Source: Vulcanimicrobiota bacterium
Lineage (GTDB): Bacteria; Vulcanimicrobiota; Vulcanimicrobiia; Vulcanimicrobiales; Vulcanimicrobiaceae
DNA: 64,000 bases
Assembly: GCA_003164495.1 (NCBI GenBank)
Contig: PLTN01000126.1
Coordinates: forward strand, 60,487 to 124,486
Reading direction: 5' to 3'
A program made the position numbers and the translations under genes. The notes below the pieces were generated by a model that saw only the letters and a program-made list of their open reading frames with translations, did no database searches and had not been told where the DNA came from. This document shows, piece after piece, positions 7,930-16,542 of the stretch (positions are counted from its first letter, which is position 1; the number at the start of each line of letters is the position of its first letter).

Positions 7930-8715
7930 CTACGGGCTTGCGGGACGCGGAAACGTGTAATACAGCCCGAAGTAGCCGATGGCGTGACTCTGACCGGCGA
8001 CGCTATGGCCGAGGCTGACGAGAATATTGAATTGGCTCGACGGGCTGATGGTGCCGCCGATGTTGTAGAACGTCGTCGCCGTTGTACCAACAGCGCTCGC
8101 TCCTTGCGTATAAATCTCGGTTCCGAGCGTCAACCCCGAGCCGAGCGATCGCTGTACGAGGAGACCGCCGAAGCCGTAGTTGCGTTGACCGGGCGCATGG
8201 TTGATTGCCGCCCCCCCGCCGGTGTCGACGGTCCACTTGCCGCCGCCGTAGCTCTTTTGAATCCATATCGGAAGCCGGTACCACGTCTGGCCATTTCCGA
8301 GATTCCGCGCCGCGTTGCCGGTCGCGACTTCGGCCATCGGAAAAAAGCCGACTTGCGGTCGACCCGCGGACTCCTGAACGAAACGATATTTGATGCCGAC
8401 CTCCGTGTCGCCGAAGCCGAATGCGTTCGGCATCCCCGGTACGGTGGCGTTCTCGAACGGCGCGACAACGTGAAATTGGAGATTGGGCAAGAAGCCCCAG
8501 TTGAACTCGACGGCCGGCCCGTCAACCGTTGAACCCGCCCCGGGCGCGTTGTCCCATTGTGAGAAAACATACGTTTCAAAGTGGCCGAGATCGACCGGCA
8601 CCGGATCGTCCGTTAGGAACGGTGGACCAGCTATCGAAGCGGCCGGCCGGAGAAAAACCAACACGACGGCTGCGATCGCAGCGAATCGTCGATATAGCCG
8701 CCGGCTAGGGTGCAT
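7930..8715 (-). CDS. Outer-membrane beta-barrel protein, phenol-degradation MetA-like
   Basis: A 261-residue exported protein. Residues 1-30 form a signal peptide. The mature part begins P-P-F-L-T-D-D-P-V-P-V-D-L-G-H, typical of the outer-membrane transporter group annotated as MetA-pathway of phenol degradation (PF13557-like). It continues with alternating amphipathic strands (F-N-W-G-F-L-P-N-L-Q-F, G-D-T-E-V-G-I-K-Y-R-F) and ends in an aromatic strand (Y-F-G-L-Y-Y-T-F-P) close to the C terminus, as outer-membrane barrels do. It supports a diderm cell. Its start overlaps the end of the upstream binding-protein gene by 11 nt, so it probably lies in one operon with that gene and the acyl-CoA-dehydrogenase-like hydroxylase: an uptake-and-oxidation set. 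Substrate unknown. Confidence 0.75.
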   Translation of the reverse strand: MHPSRRLYRRFAAIAAVVLVFLRPAASIAGPPFLTDDPVPVDLGHFETYVFSQWDNAPGAGSTVDGPAVEFNWGFLPNLQFHVVAPFENATVPGMPNAFGFGDTEVGIKYRFVQESAGRPQVGFFPMAEVATGNAARNLGNGQTWYRLPIWIQKSYGGGKWTVDTGGGAAINHAPGQRNYGFGGLLVQRSLGSGLTLGTEIYTQGASAVGTTATTFYNIGGTISPSSQFNILVSLGHSVAGQSHAIGYFGLYYTFPRPASP

Positions 8716-9652
8716 AAATCAGTTCCTGCGCGGGGAACGAGCTGAACCCGTTATATTGCGCGGTAGCGTCGATCAACGGCTGCATCAACGCCGGCGTGAG
8801 TTGATCGGTAAAGCGCACGCGGGTCATGGTAGCGATCACCGCGGGATCGATCTTGAGGTAGCCGGCGAGGATAGCCCCGCTCGCCTGCGGATTATTGTTC
8901 GCCCAGGCCGCCGTGTCGCGCATCGCGGCGGCAAAGCGATTCACGAGAAGCGCATGATCTTTTGCCCATTGCGGGGTGCTGCACCAGCCGGTCGTGATGA
9001 AGCGTTTGGCAATGCTATCGAATCCATACGCGAGGACGCGACCGTTCTTCTTGGCCTCGCCGATGAACGGCTCGGCCACCTCAGCCGCGTCGACGCGATT
9101 AGCGCCGAGCGCCGTGGCCATCGCCGAAGACGGAATTTCCACGAACTTGACCGTCGACGCATCGCCGCCGTTCTTATCCATCCACGTCCGTACGGCGGTG
9201 TGCGTAAGGCTGTTGAGGGAGATCACCGCAACGACCTTGCCGTTGAGGTCCTGCGCCTTCTGAACCGTTGAGTTTGCCGGCACCAACAGCGCCGCGTTTT
9301 GCGTCGTGAACGGAGAGCGATACTCCGTCCCCGGCGCGAGCGCGACCAGCTGCACGCCTTTGCGATGGATCGCTGCTAAGGCATCAATCGCCAGAAAGCC
9401 GATATCGATCGCGCCCGAAACCAGCGCTGCTGCAATCGCCGAGCCGCCCTGCATCGGCTCGATGTCGGCGTCGATCCCCGCCTTTGCGAAGAATCCCTTG
9501 TCCTTTGCAAAGTAGACCTCCGCGCCAGGCTCGATCGGGATCGTAGCGATGCGCACCGTCTGAGATTGCGCGTCGCCGCGCGAACCGCCAAGGCTGAGTG
9601 CCGTGCCGCCGAATATCAACGCCGACGCGTGGGCGCGAGTGATCTTCCTCAA
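8705..9652 (-). CDS. ABC transporter substrate-binding protein, NMT1/SsuA-like
   Basis: About 315 residues. The best start is a TTG at 9652: it overlaps the stop of the hydroxylase gene (TTGA, 4 nt shared), has GAAGGGA a few bases upstream and leaves a proper signal peptide (L-R-K-I-T-R followed by a hydrophobic stretch, cleavage near D-A-Q). The open frame reaches back to 9757, but those residues are Arg-rich and unlike a signal. Hallmarks: A-E-V-Y-F-A-K-D-K-G-F-F-A-K-A-G-I-D, D-L-N-G-K-V-V-A-V, A-V-R-T-W-M-D-K-N-G-G-D and the C-terminal F-P-A-Q-E-L-I-Y. It is a close paralogue of the protein at 15436-16383, which is likewise coupled to a flavin-dependent oxygenase-type gene. Ligand unknown; an aromatic compound is a reasonable guess. 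Confidence 0.87.
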   Translation of the reverse strand: MRKITRAHASALIFGGTALSLGGSRGDAQSQTVRIATIPIEPGAEVYFAKDKGFFAKAGIDADIEPMQGGSAIAAALVSGAIDIGFLAIDALAAIHRKGVQLVALAPGTEYRSPFTTQNAALLVPANSTVQKAQDLNGKVVAVISLNSLTHTAVRTWMDKNGGDASTVKFVEIPSSAMATALGANRVDAAEVAEPFIGEAKKNGRVLAYGFDSIAKRFITTGWCSTPQWAKDHALLVNRFAAAMRDTAAWANNNPQASGAILAGYLKIDPAVIATMTRVRFTDQLTPALMQPLIDATAQYNGFSSFPAQELIYAP

Positions 9653-10869
9653 TACGTTCCCTTCGGCTCGAGACCCAGCAAGTGTTGACCGGTCATCGTG
9701 CTGACCGCGTCCCAATTCAGCGCAATATGCTTCGAAACGGCGTGGATGTCGCGCCACGCGCGCTGAACGGCGTTATCGAGGTAGAGACCGCGCCCGCCCG
9801 TCGACTCGTAGAGCGCGTCCGCGGCCTGAACGGCCAGACGAACCGCAAAAGCGTGATTTCGGCGATTGCGGATGCGCATGTCGACGCTAACGCTTTCGCC
9901 GCTTCTCACCGTGGCGAGCAATTCGTTGCAATCGCGATAGAGCAGCAGTTTCGCGGCGTCGAGGCAGGCTGTCGCTTCGGCCATGCGCGATTGCACCGCA
10001 GCGTAGTCCGCAACGCGGTTCCCGGCACCACCGGCCGCACCGCGCGTGAGCTGTTTGCTAATGGAGGCCAGCGCATCGTCGATCGCCCCCTGCACTATCC
10101 CGAACCCGGGCGCGGCGAGCGCGCACGGCATGCCGGCCATGAACGAGACCTTGTAGATCGGGTTTGCGTGCGCGCGCGTGCCCGGTGCGCTCCCGGACAC
10201 CGCCTGGGGGAAGGTGAGCTTGCGGTGACCTGGGACGAACACGTCGCTGATGACGATCGTCTTGCTGCCCGTACCGCACAGGCCGCTGGCATACCAGTCG
10301 TCCTCGAGCGTGTAATCCGTCGACGGCACGAGCAGGAGGCCGCGCGTGGGCGCGGTCTCGTCCTTGCCGGGCGGGAACATCACGCCGATGACGGACCACC
10401 TCGAGTGATCGACTCCGCTTGAAAACGACCACTTGCCGGCTGGAATGCGGTATCCGCCCTTCTCCGGCTGCGCGATGCCCTGTGGTGCGTAGGAGCCGGT
10501 GATGATGCCGTCCGGATCGTCGGCCCAAACGTCGAGCTGCGCCTCGAGCGGAAAGAGTGAAAGCAGCCAGCGATGGATGATCCCGAGACCACAGAGCCAG
10601 GCGGACGAGCCGCAACCGCGTCCGACCTCCGCGAGCACGTCCATCATCGTGATGAAGTCGTACTCGAACCCGCCGAAGCGTGCCGGCGCCAGCGTCCGGA
10701 AGAACTCCGCTTCGCGAAACAGCGCGAGCGTCTCGGCCGAGATCCGACGTTGTCGTTCAGCCTCGAGTGCGCGTTCGCGCAGATACGGAACCATCGCCCG
10801 AGCGCGTGCCACGAGCTCGCCGGGCTCAACCCTCGGGCGTGCGGGCGTAATCGGGATTGCGTTACTCAC
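9649..10869 (-). CDS. Acyl-CoA dehydrogenase-like flavin monooxygenase (HsaA/HpaB-group)
   Basis: About 406 residues from a GTG at 10869, with GGAGG just upstream (reverse of 10873-10880); the frame extends to 11019, but that leader is Arg-rich. The protein has the acyl-CoA dehydrogenase fold as used by two-component flavin hydroxylases: an N-terminal helical domain with F-R-T-L-A-P-A-R-F-G-G-F, the A-E-V-G-R-G-C-G-S-S-A-W motif, a middle beta-domain (G-K-W-S-F-S-S-G) and a C-terminal helical domain ending W-R-D-I-H-A-V-S-K-H-I-A-L-N. Relatives such as HsaA and 4-hydroxyphenylacetate or indole hydroxylases use FADH2 from a partner reductase to hydroxylate aromatics. No reductase gene is adjacent. 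It is first in a three-gene leftward operon with a binding protein and an outer-membrane barrel. Confidence 0.8.
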   Translation of the reverse strand: MSNAIPITPARPRVEPGELVARARAMVPYLRERALEAERQRRISAETLALFREAEFFRTLAPARFGGFEYDFITMMDVLAEVGRGCGSSAWLCGLGIIHRWLLSLFPLEAQLDVWADDPDGIITGSYAPQGIAQPEKGGYRIPAGKWSFSSGVDHSRWSVIGVMFPPGKDETAPTRGLLLVPSTDYTLEDDWYASGLCGTGSKTIVISDVFVPGHRKLTFPQAVSGSAPGTRAHANPIYKVSFMAGMPCALAAPGFGIVQGAIDDALASISKQLTRGAAGGAGNRVADYAAVQSRMAEATACLDAAKLLLYRDCNELLATVRSGESVSVDMRIRNRRNHAFAVRLAVQAADALYESTGGRGLYLDNAVQRAWRDIHAVSKHIALNWDAVSTMTGQHLLGLEPKGTY

Positions 10870-10994
10870 GGCGTAACCTCCGTGAGCGTCACTAGCGTGA
10901 ACCGTTACGCCTCTCCTCTGCTCCGCCCACCCGCCGGGAGGCGCGCCGCGGCAGCGCAGGTGGCGCTGCGCCGGAAAGAATAAGGCTCGCCGGT

Positions 10995-12095
10995 GTGTGG
11001 CGTAACCTAAAGGTAACACGGTTTCTGGGCATGGCGCTGCTCATCACGCTGGCCGCCCTTCGGCCGGTGATGGGCCAGAATACGCCCTCGGCTTACGTGG
11101 AGCCGGCGAACCGTGCTGCGCTGGTTTCCGCTGCGGCGAAGGAAGGGACGTTGACGCTCGGGGCCGGCGAGACGTTCGGCGGACTCGCGGGCGCCCAGCT
11201 CATTCAGCAGCATATCGAACAGACGTATCACATCAAGTTCGAAATCCGCTATTCGCCGGTCGGCGGCGGCGGCGCATTCTTACGGCAAGTGGCGCAAGAA
11301 GTTCGCGCCGGCCAGACGGCGAGTTCGGACATCCTCTTCACGGCGAACGATCGATCTTTGCCGCCGGTTATGCAGCGCGTCGATTGGCACAAATACGTCT
11401 CCGATTTACCGGATGCAGCGGTGGTGTACGATCGGCGCGCCGTCAAGCTGATGACCGAGCTCGTCGGCTTCTCCTATAACACGAAGCTGATCGCGCCGAA
11501 CGACGTCCCTCATTCGTACGCCGACTTGTTGAAACCGCAATGGAAAGGCAAGATCGCGACGTCACCCTATCAGGGAACGTTCATGGCCTTTCTCGGTCTT
11601 TCGAACGCCTTCGGTCCGCCGCGGATGCTCGACTTCGTCAAGCGCTTCAACGGGCAGATCGACGGGATCATGACCTGCGGCGACATCGACCGCGTCGTCT
11701 CCGGCGAGTTCCTGATTTTCGGTCTCGACTGCGGCGATCACGAGGTGCGCTTGCGCCAACGCAAAGGCGAACCGATCGCTTCGATCTATCCGCGGGAAGC
11801 GACCGAAGTGAACTACATTTCGCCGGGAATCCCGCTCACCGCCGCACACCCAGCTGCGGCACGATTGTTTATCACCTATCTCCTCACGCCCGAAGGCCAG
11901 AATGACCTCTGGGAGCTCACCGGTCAGGACAGCGACCTCATGCGCGGCTCGCATATGGCGAAGGTAATCGCAGATTTGCGTCGAGCACATGTGAATATCA
12001 TGACGGGTCCTCAAGGTACCGGCCTCGACGAGCGGTACCCGCAGTTCGCGGACTTCGAGCGGGAGATCACCGCGATCATCATGCAAGGGCACTAG
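10995..12095 (+). CDS. Extracellular solute-binding protein, family 1 (Fe3+-type)
   Basis: A 366-residue exported protein with a signal segment (F-L-G-M-A-L-L-I-T-L-A, cleavage near V-M-G-Q). The layout fits the AfuA/FutA-type family 1 binding proteins: A-A-K-E-G-T-L-T-L near residue 50, I-R-Y-S-P-V-G-G-G, D-I-L-F-T-A-N-D-R, the loop V-G-F-S-Y-N-T-K-L-I-A-P with P-x-S-Y-A-D-L-L-K-P-Q-W-K-G-K, and a C-terminal T-Y-L-L-T-P-E-G-Q-N motif. Family members bind ferric iron, thiamine, polyamines, 2-aminoethylphosphonate or sulfonates; the Tyr pair typical of Fe3+ binding is not obvious, so an organic ligand is possible. No permease or ATPase adjoins; it is followed 7 nt later by chrA. Confidence 0.8.
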   Translation: MWRNLKVTRFLGMALLITLAALRPVMGQNTPSAYVEPANRAALVSAAAKEGTLTLGAGETFGGLAGAQLIQQHIEQTYHIKFEIRYSPVGGGGAFLRQVAQEVRAGQTASSDILFTANDRSLPPVMQRVDWHKYVSDLPDAAVVYDRRAVKLMTELVGFSYNTKLIAPNDVPHSYADLLKPQWKGKIATSPYQGTFMAFLGLSNAFGPPRMLDFVKRFNGQIDGIMTCGDIDRVVSGEFLIFGLDCGDHEVRLRQRKGEPIASIYPREATEVNYISPGIPLTAAHPAAARLFITYLLTPEGQNDLWELTGQDSDLMRGSHMAKVIADLRRAHVNIMTGPQGTGLDERYPQFADFEREITAIIMQGH

Positions 12096-12102
12096 ACTGA
12101 GC

Positions 12103-13317
12103 ATGGACGATCATCGTTCCGACCGGCGCCAGGGGGTCGGCGAAGTCTTTGCGGCCTTCTTGCGGCTGGGGGTGAGCGCGTTCGGCGGCCCGATCGCGCA
12201 TCTCGGATATTTCAACGCCGAATTCGTGCAGCGCCGCGGGTGGCTCGATCAGGACACGTTCGCGCAGATCGTCGCCTTATGTCAGTTTCTTCCGGGCCCC
12301 GCGAGCAGCCAGGTCTGCATCATCATCGGTCTCAGCCGAGCCGGCGTGCTCGGGGGCGCGCTCGCCTGGATCGCGTTCACGCTGCCCTCGGCGATCTTGA
12401 TGGCCGCCTTCGCCCTCGGCATCGCCGGAATCCCGGGAGTGGCAAACGCGCCGTGGATCCATGGCTTGCTCGTCGCCGCTGTCGCGGTCGTCGCCATGGC
12501 GGTGTCGAGCATGTACCGGTCCTTGTGCCCGGATGTACCGCGCAAAACCCTGGCGCTTATCAGCGCGGCAGTCATTGCGGTCTTGCCGGCAACGGGCTTC
12601 GTGCAGCTCTTCGTGATCGTCGCCGGTGCACTCTACGGTCGCTTCTTCATCACCGCCGCGCCGGCCGCGACGCGCCCGATACCGACGATTGGGAATCGCG
12701 CGACGGGGATTGCTGCCGGACTGGCATTTATCGGGTTGCTCTTCGGTCTGCCGCTGATCGACCGGTTCACGACGAGCGGTGTACTTCACGTCGTGACCGC
12801 ATTCTATGAATCGGGAGCGCTGGTCTTCGGCGGTGGTCATGTCGTTCTGCCGCTGCTACAAGCTCGCGTCGTGCCGCCGGGTTGGGTCGGTCAGGACGCG
12901 TTCCTGGCCGGATATGGTGCCGCGCAGGCCATGCCCGGACCGTTGTTCACCTTCGCGTCCTACCTCGGCGCGGCGATGCATGGCCCGGTCAGCGGAATCA
13001 GTGGCGCCGCGATCGCGCTGTTCGCCATTTACTTGCCTTCGTTCTTGCTCATCGCCGCCGTCTTGCCGTACTGGAACGGCATCATCCGCAATGCGGCCGT
13101 CGTCGCGGCACTGCAGGGTGTCAACGCCGCGGTCGTCGGCGTCCTCTTGGCGGCGTTCTATCAACCGGTCTGGGTGAGCGCCATCCACGCGCCCGCGGAC
13201 GCAGCGCTCGCGGTGCTCGCCTTCGCGGCGCTCGCTGTGTGGAAATGGCCGCCGTGGCTCGTCGTCGTCCTCTCCGCCGTCATCATGCAGGCCGCAAGCG
13301 CCCTACTTGCCCGATGA
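12103..13317 (+). CDS. chrA: Chromate transporter, CHR family
   Basis: A 404-residue inner-membrane protein made of two homologous halves. The first half has F-L-R-L-G-V-S-A-F-G-G-P-I-A-H-L-G-Y and Q-F-L-P-G-P-A-S-S-Q; the second has E-S-G-A-L-V-F-G-G-G-H-V-V-L-P-L-L-Q and G-Y-G-A-A-Q-A-M-P-G-P-L-F-T-F-A-S-Y-L-G. Both halves thus carry the CHR-family F-G-G and Q-x-x-P-G-P motifs. Length is normal for two-domain ChrA. Known members export chromate driven by the proton gradient; some relatives handle other oxyanions. It follows the family 1 binding-protein gene after 7 nt and probably shares its transcript, an unusual pairing of an importer component with an exporter. Confidence 0.9.
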   Translation: MDDHRSDRRQGVGEVFAAFLRLGVSAFGGPIAHLGYFNAEFVQRRGWLDQDTFAQIVALCQFLPGPASSQVCIIIGLSRAGVLGGALAWIAFTLPSAILMAAFALGIAGIPGVANAPWIHGLLVAAVAVVAMAVSSMYRSLCPDVPRKTLALISAAVIAVLPATGFVQLFVIVAGALYGRFFITAAPAATRPIPTIGNRATGIAAGLAFIGLLFGLPLIDRFTTSGVLHVVTAFYESGALVFGGGHVVLPLLQARVVPPGWVGQDAFLAGYGAAQAMPGPLFTFASYLGAAMHGPVSGISGAAIALFAIYLPSFLLIAAVLPYWNGIIRNAAVVAALQGVNAAVVGVLLAAFYQPVWVSAIHAPADAALAVLAFAALAVWKWPPWLVVVLSAVIMQAASALLAR

Positions 13318-13339
13318 AAAGCGCGGGGTCGTTCGCGGG

Positions 13340-13780
13340 TTAACTCGACGGCGAGACGATCTTGATGGTCTTCAATCTCGCTTGCGTCAGCGGCATCGGT
13401 CCTGCGGGGTACTTGTTGCGCTGCAACAGATAGGCGGTGATCTCCAAGTATTCGGCCGGCTTCAAACTTCCCGGATCCCCGAGCGGCATGTTCTTCGACA
13501 TCAAGCCGTACATGTCGCTCGCCGGTTCGTTCGTCCACTGCGCCGTGAACGCATCGCCGATGAGTGCCGGTCCCGCCGGCCCGCGCATCGTCGCGCCGTG
13601 GCAGGCGCTGCAGTTCGCTTCATAGAGCTTCGCACCGGCTGCGGCCTGAGCGGCGGTATAGCTGCCCGGGGCCGACCTCGGATTGGTCGTCTGGGCCCGT
13701 AGCGGGCTATATCCCAACGCCACGGCGATCGTCAGGATAGCCGCCATCAGCAGCACGCGCGAACGTTTCACGAAGCCCAC
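13340..13780 (-). CDS. Exported cytochrome c, class I
   Basis: A 146-residue periplasmic protein with a signal peptide (residues 1-30, cleavage near L-R-A-Q), then A-A-G-A-K-L-Y-E-A-N-C-S-A-C-H: the single C-x-x-C-H haem-binding motif near residue 60. Met in S-K-N-M-P-L-G-D-P-G-S-L is the likely sixth haem ligand. The end has the Y-L-x-I-T-A-Y-L-L-Q helix usual for small class I cytochromes. It carries electrons in the periplasm; the donor and acceptor are not indicated by neighbours. It is convergent with chrA (22 nt between stops). Confidence 0.88.
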   Translation of the reverse strand: MGFVKRSRVLLMAAILTIAVALGYSPLRAQTTNPRSAPGSYTAAQAAAGAKLYEANCSACHGATMRGPAGPALIGDAFTAQWTNEPASDMYGLMSKNMPLGDPGSLKPAEYLEITAYLLQRNKYPAGPMPLTQARLKTIKIVSPSS

Positions 13781-13904
13781 CTCCTCGAAGAAAACCTTCC
13801 TGATCTGATCGTCGAGAAAGCAGCGCTTTCCTTGCGTCGAATGAGCCCGGCATGGCGTTTGTCAGCGAAGCCCGGGGCTGGCTCTTTACGATCGCGGTCG
13901 AACC

Positions 13905-14279
13905 ATGAGGGCCGGAGCCGCCGCTACCGCGAAAACCATCGATGACTATCTCGCGACGCTGAACGACGCGGAGCGCGTTGCCCTCGAAAAGCTGCGCAAG
14001 GATATTCACGCCGCTGCACCCGGGGCGGAAGAGTGTATCAGTTACCGGATGCCGGCGTTTCGCCTCAACGGCAAAGTGCTCTGCTGGTTCGCCGCTCAGA
14101 CAAAACACTGCGCCTTCTATCCGGGGGCGGTCGTGCAGACACAGAAGGCGTTGCTCAAGGGCTATGATACCGCCAAAGGCACCGTCCGATTTCAAGCCGC
14201 CCGTCCGTTACCCGCGCTGCTCGTGCGAAAGCTCGTAAAGGCACAGATTGCGCGTCAGCGCGTGACGTCGAAGCCGTAG
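13905..14279 (+). CDS. DUF1801 (YdhG-like) protein
   Basis: A 124-residue cytoplasmic protein typical of the DUF1801/YdhG group: T-I-D-D-Y-L-A-T-L near the N terminus, P-G-A-E-E-C-I-S-Y-R-M-P-A-F near residue 40, W-F-A-A-Q-T-K-H-C-A-F-Y-P-G and a C-terminal K-G-T-V-R-F motif before the last helix. Length matches the family. Some relatives have been called iron chaperones, but a biochemical role is not settled. Its 3' end overlaps the convergent FAD monooxygenase gene by 25 nt, so the two transcripts are antisense at their ends. Confidence 0.8.
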   Translation: MRAGAAATAKTIDDYLATLNDAERVALEKLRKDIHAAAPGAEECISYRMPAFRLNGKVLCWFAAQTKHCAFYPGAVVQTQKALLKGYDTAKGTVRFQAARPLPALLVRKLVKAQIARQRVTSKP

Positions 14280-15439
14280 ATCCATTCGATCTTGTACGCG
14301 TGCTGCTCCGGATGGAGCATTTTCTGCAGGGCGAGGCGGAGGTCGCGTGCGATCCGCGCCGCGAGTGACGGGGTTTGATTGACGCGCGCGACCTTGCGCG
14401 ACATCAGCTGAACGCGCGACGCGCGCGGTAAGCGCGCGGCCTGGTACCGGCGCAACGCGCGGAGGGGATCGTCGCTGTCTTTCGCGAGCTCGTTCGCCAG
14501 CACGTAGCCGTCTTCGATTGCCATGCAACCACCCTGCGCGAGGTAGGGCATCATCGGATGCGCCGCATCGCCGAGGAGTGCGATGCGGCCGTCGACCCAA
14601 CGCGGCAGCGGGTCGCGGTCGAACAGCGCCCACTTATAGCAGCGGTCGGTCTTGGAGACGAGCTCGGCGACAATCGGGCACCAACCCTCGTAGAGCCGGA
14701 GAATGTCGGCGGCATCGGCTTCAGAGCTCCACGACTCTTGCTGCCATGACGTCTCCTCCGCCAGCGCAACCCAATTCACCAACTCGCCGCGACGGATATA
14801 GTAGTACACGAAGCTCGCATGCGGACCGATGTACACCGAAACGTCGCCGGTCAGCAAGCCCGGCGGCAAAGCCTCGGCCTTCGCGACCCCGCGGTACGCA
14901 ACGGTACCGGTGAAGCGCGGCGAATCCTTGCCGAGCAGATGTTCGCGAATCGCGGAGTGGATGCCGTCCGCACCCACGACCACGTCGCTCTCAACGCTCG
15001 AGCCGTCCTCGAAATGCAGGGTGGCCTTCGCCGTGCCGTTCGCGACGCTCTTGCTCTTCTTCCCGAGCCGCAACACGCCGGCCGGTAACCGGGACGCAAG
15101 GAGGCTCTGCAGATCGGCCCGCAGCAGCGTGTGATAACCGATCCCGTATTGCGTCTCGTACACGCCCTTCATCTGCGTTGTCGCGATCGTGGCACCCGTC
15201 TTGCCGCTGCGCACCACGTGCGCTTCGGGCACGAACGAGAGGTCGGCAATAGCGCGATCCAAACCCAGCGCCGCGTACACGCGCATCGCATTCGGGCCGA
15301 GCTGCACGCCGGCACCCACTTCGCGCAGTTCGCTCGACTGCTCGAAGACCGTCACTTCGAAGCCGCGGTCGATCAACGCCAGCGCAGCGGTCAAGCCGCC
15401 GAGACCGGCACCGACGACCGCAACGCTATGCGTCGTCAT
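14255..15439 (-). CDS. FAD-dependent aromatic monooxygenase (salicylate/3-hydroxybenzoate hydroxylase-like)
   Basis: A 394-residue group A flavoprotein monooxygenase. The N terminus has the FAD dinucleotide-binding G-A-G-L-G-G (residues 10-15). G-A-D-G-I-H-S near 157-162 is the D-G motif for FAD/NADPH. G-D-A-A-H-P-M-M-P-Y (290 onward) contacts the FAD ribityl chain, and G-Q-G-type binding is represented by A-Q-G-G. Length and order fit salicylate 1-hydroxylase and 3-hydroxybenzoate 6-hydroxylase, which hydroxylate (and may decarboxylate) monohydroxybenzoates with NAD(P)H. Its ATG overlaps the stop of the upstream binding-protein gene (ATGA), so enzyme and binding protein are translationally coupled; the binding protein may recognise the aromatic substrate. 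Confidence 0.88.
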   Translation of the reverse strand: MTTHSVAVVGAGLGGLTAALALIDRGFEVTVFEQSSELREVGAGVQLGPNAMRVYAALGLDRAIADLSFVPEAHVVRSGKTGATIATTQMKGVYETQYGIGYHTLLRADLQSLLASRLPAGVLRLGKKSKSVANGTAKATLHFEDGSSVESDVVVGADGIHSAIREHLLGKDSPRFTGTVAYRGVAKAEALPPGLLTGDVSVYIGPHASFVYYYIRRGELVNWVALAEETSWQQESWSSEADAADILRLYEGWCPIVAELVSKTDRCYKWALFDRDPLPRWVDGRIALLGDAAHPMMPYLAQGGCMAIEDGYVLANELAKDSDDPLRALRRYQAARLPRASRVQLMSRKVARVNQTPSLAARIARDLRLALQKMLHPEQHAYKIEWIYGFDVTR

Positions 15440-16383
15440 GCTTTGGGCGCGGTGTAGATCAGCTCTTGGGCCGGGAACGTCGCGTACCCGTTGTACTTTG
15501 CCGAGATATCGATCAACGGCTGCATCGATGCGGCCGTGAGCGTCTCAGCGTAGACCGAGCGCGTCATCGTCGCGAGGACCGCGGGATCCATCTTCGTGTA
15601 CTTCGCTACGATCTGCGCGCTCGGCGCCGGGTTTTTATTGGCCCAAATCGCCGTCTCGTGCATGGCCGCGGCGAAACGCGCCACGGTATCGCGGTGATCG
15701 CCGGCCCACTGGGGCGTCGTGAACCACGCTCCGATGAGAAAGCGCTTCGCGATCGCATCGAAGCCGTACTCGATCGCCCGGCTGTCCTTGGTTGCCGCGC
15801 TCAGAAACGGCTCGGCATCCCACGCGGCATCGACGTGACCGGTTTGCAGTGCCGGAAGCATCGCCGGAAACGGGATCTCGACGAACTTCGCAGTTGACGA
15901 ATCGCCGCCGTTCTTGTCCATCCACGCGCGCGCCGTCGTCTCCGAAATGCTGTGCAGGTTGGAAACGGCGATGATCTTGCCGTTCAGGTCTTTGGCCTGG
16001 CGCACGGAGGAATTCGCCGCTAACACGAGGCCGGCGTTACGCGACGGGGAGATGTATTCGTTTGCCGGCGCAATCGCGACCACGGGGACGTTCTTCTGAT
16101 GGATCGTGGCCAGCGAGTCGACCGGACTGTAACCGATGTCGATCGCGTTCGATGCCGCCGCCGCCACCATCGCCGCGCTGGCTTGCATCGTCTGGATGTC
16201 GGCGTCGAGGCCTGCCTTCGCGAAGAAGCCCATATCCTTGGCGTAGAACACCTCGGCCGCCGATTCAATCGGCAAGGTGGCGATCCGGATCGGTATGAGC
16301 GTTTGCGCACGCCCGCGAGCCGAACTCACGAGCACCGATGCGGCGCCGACGAGCACGGCGGCGGCCTGAGCGCGAGTCATCAT
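15436..16383 (-). CDS. ABC transporter substrate-binding protein, NMT1/SsuA-like
   Basis: A 315-residue exported protein with a signal segment (A-A-A-V-L-V-G-A-A-S-V-L-V, cleavage near R-A-Q). Hallmarks: A-E-V-F-Y-A-K-D-M-G-F-F-A-K-A-G-L-D, D-L-N-G-K-I-I-A-V, T-A-R-A-W-M-D-K-N-G-G-D-S-S-T, F-V-E-I-P-F-P-A-M and the C-terminal F-P-A-Q-E-L-I-Y. It is the closest relative in the window of the protein at 8705-9652; both are tied to oxygenase genes. It precedes the FAD monooxygenase with a 4-nt overlap. No permease nearby. A two-hairpin repeat lies about 50 bases upstream of the start. Confidence 0.88.
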   Translation of the reverse strand: MMTRAQAAAVLVGAASVLVSSARGRAQTLIPIRIATLPIESAAEVFYAKDMGFFAKAGLDADIQTMQASAAMVAAAASNAIDIGYSPVDSLATIHQKNVPVVAIAPANEYISPSRNAGLVLAANSSVRQAKDLNGKIIAVSNLHSISETTARAWMDKNGGDSSTAKFVEIPFPAMLPALQTGHVDAAWDAEPFLSAATKDSRAIEYGFDAIAKRFLIGAWFTTPQWAGDHRDTVARFAAAMHETAIWANKNPAPSAQIVAKYTKMDPAVLATMTRSVYAETLTAASMQPLIDISAKYNGYATFPAQELIYTAPKA

Positions 16384-16430
16384 AACCGACGGACTTGCTC
16401 CACCCCGCCGGTAACCCCTGTGGTACGAAG

Positions 16431-16483
16431 GGCGGCTTGGGCGCAGCCCAAACGCGACGGATTCACGGAACGTGAATCCACTA
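16431..16483 (-). repeat. Two-hairpin dispersed repeat, copy 1
   Basis: Read on the minus strand, this is TAG, then a hairpin with arms GGATTCACG and CGTGAATCC around TTC, the spacer GTCGCGT, and a second hairpin with arms TTGGGC and GCCCAA around TGC, ending GCCGCC. The same unit recurs at 42807, 57015, 59290 and 63969. Unlike most copies it does not follow a same-strand gene end; it lies between the divergent binding-protein (16383) and VOC (16543) genes. Confidence 0.85.
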
Positions 16484-16542
16484 GGGGTGTTCCGCGACGG
16501 GCGCCAATCGGGAGAGGAAGTTCCCGCCCGCCAGGAGATGCC

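Noticed and set aside
10995-13317. Reading the family 1 binding protein plus ChrA as a chromate/iron importer system
   Set aside because: ChrA is an ion-driven exporter needing no binding protein; the 7-nt spacing suggests co-transcription but not a joint complex.
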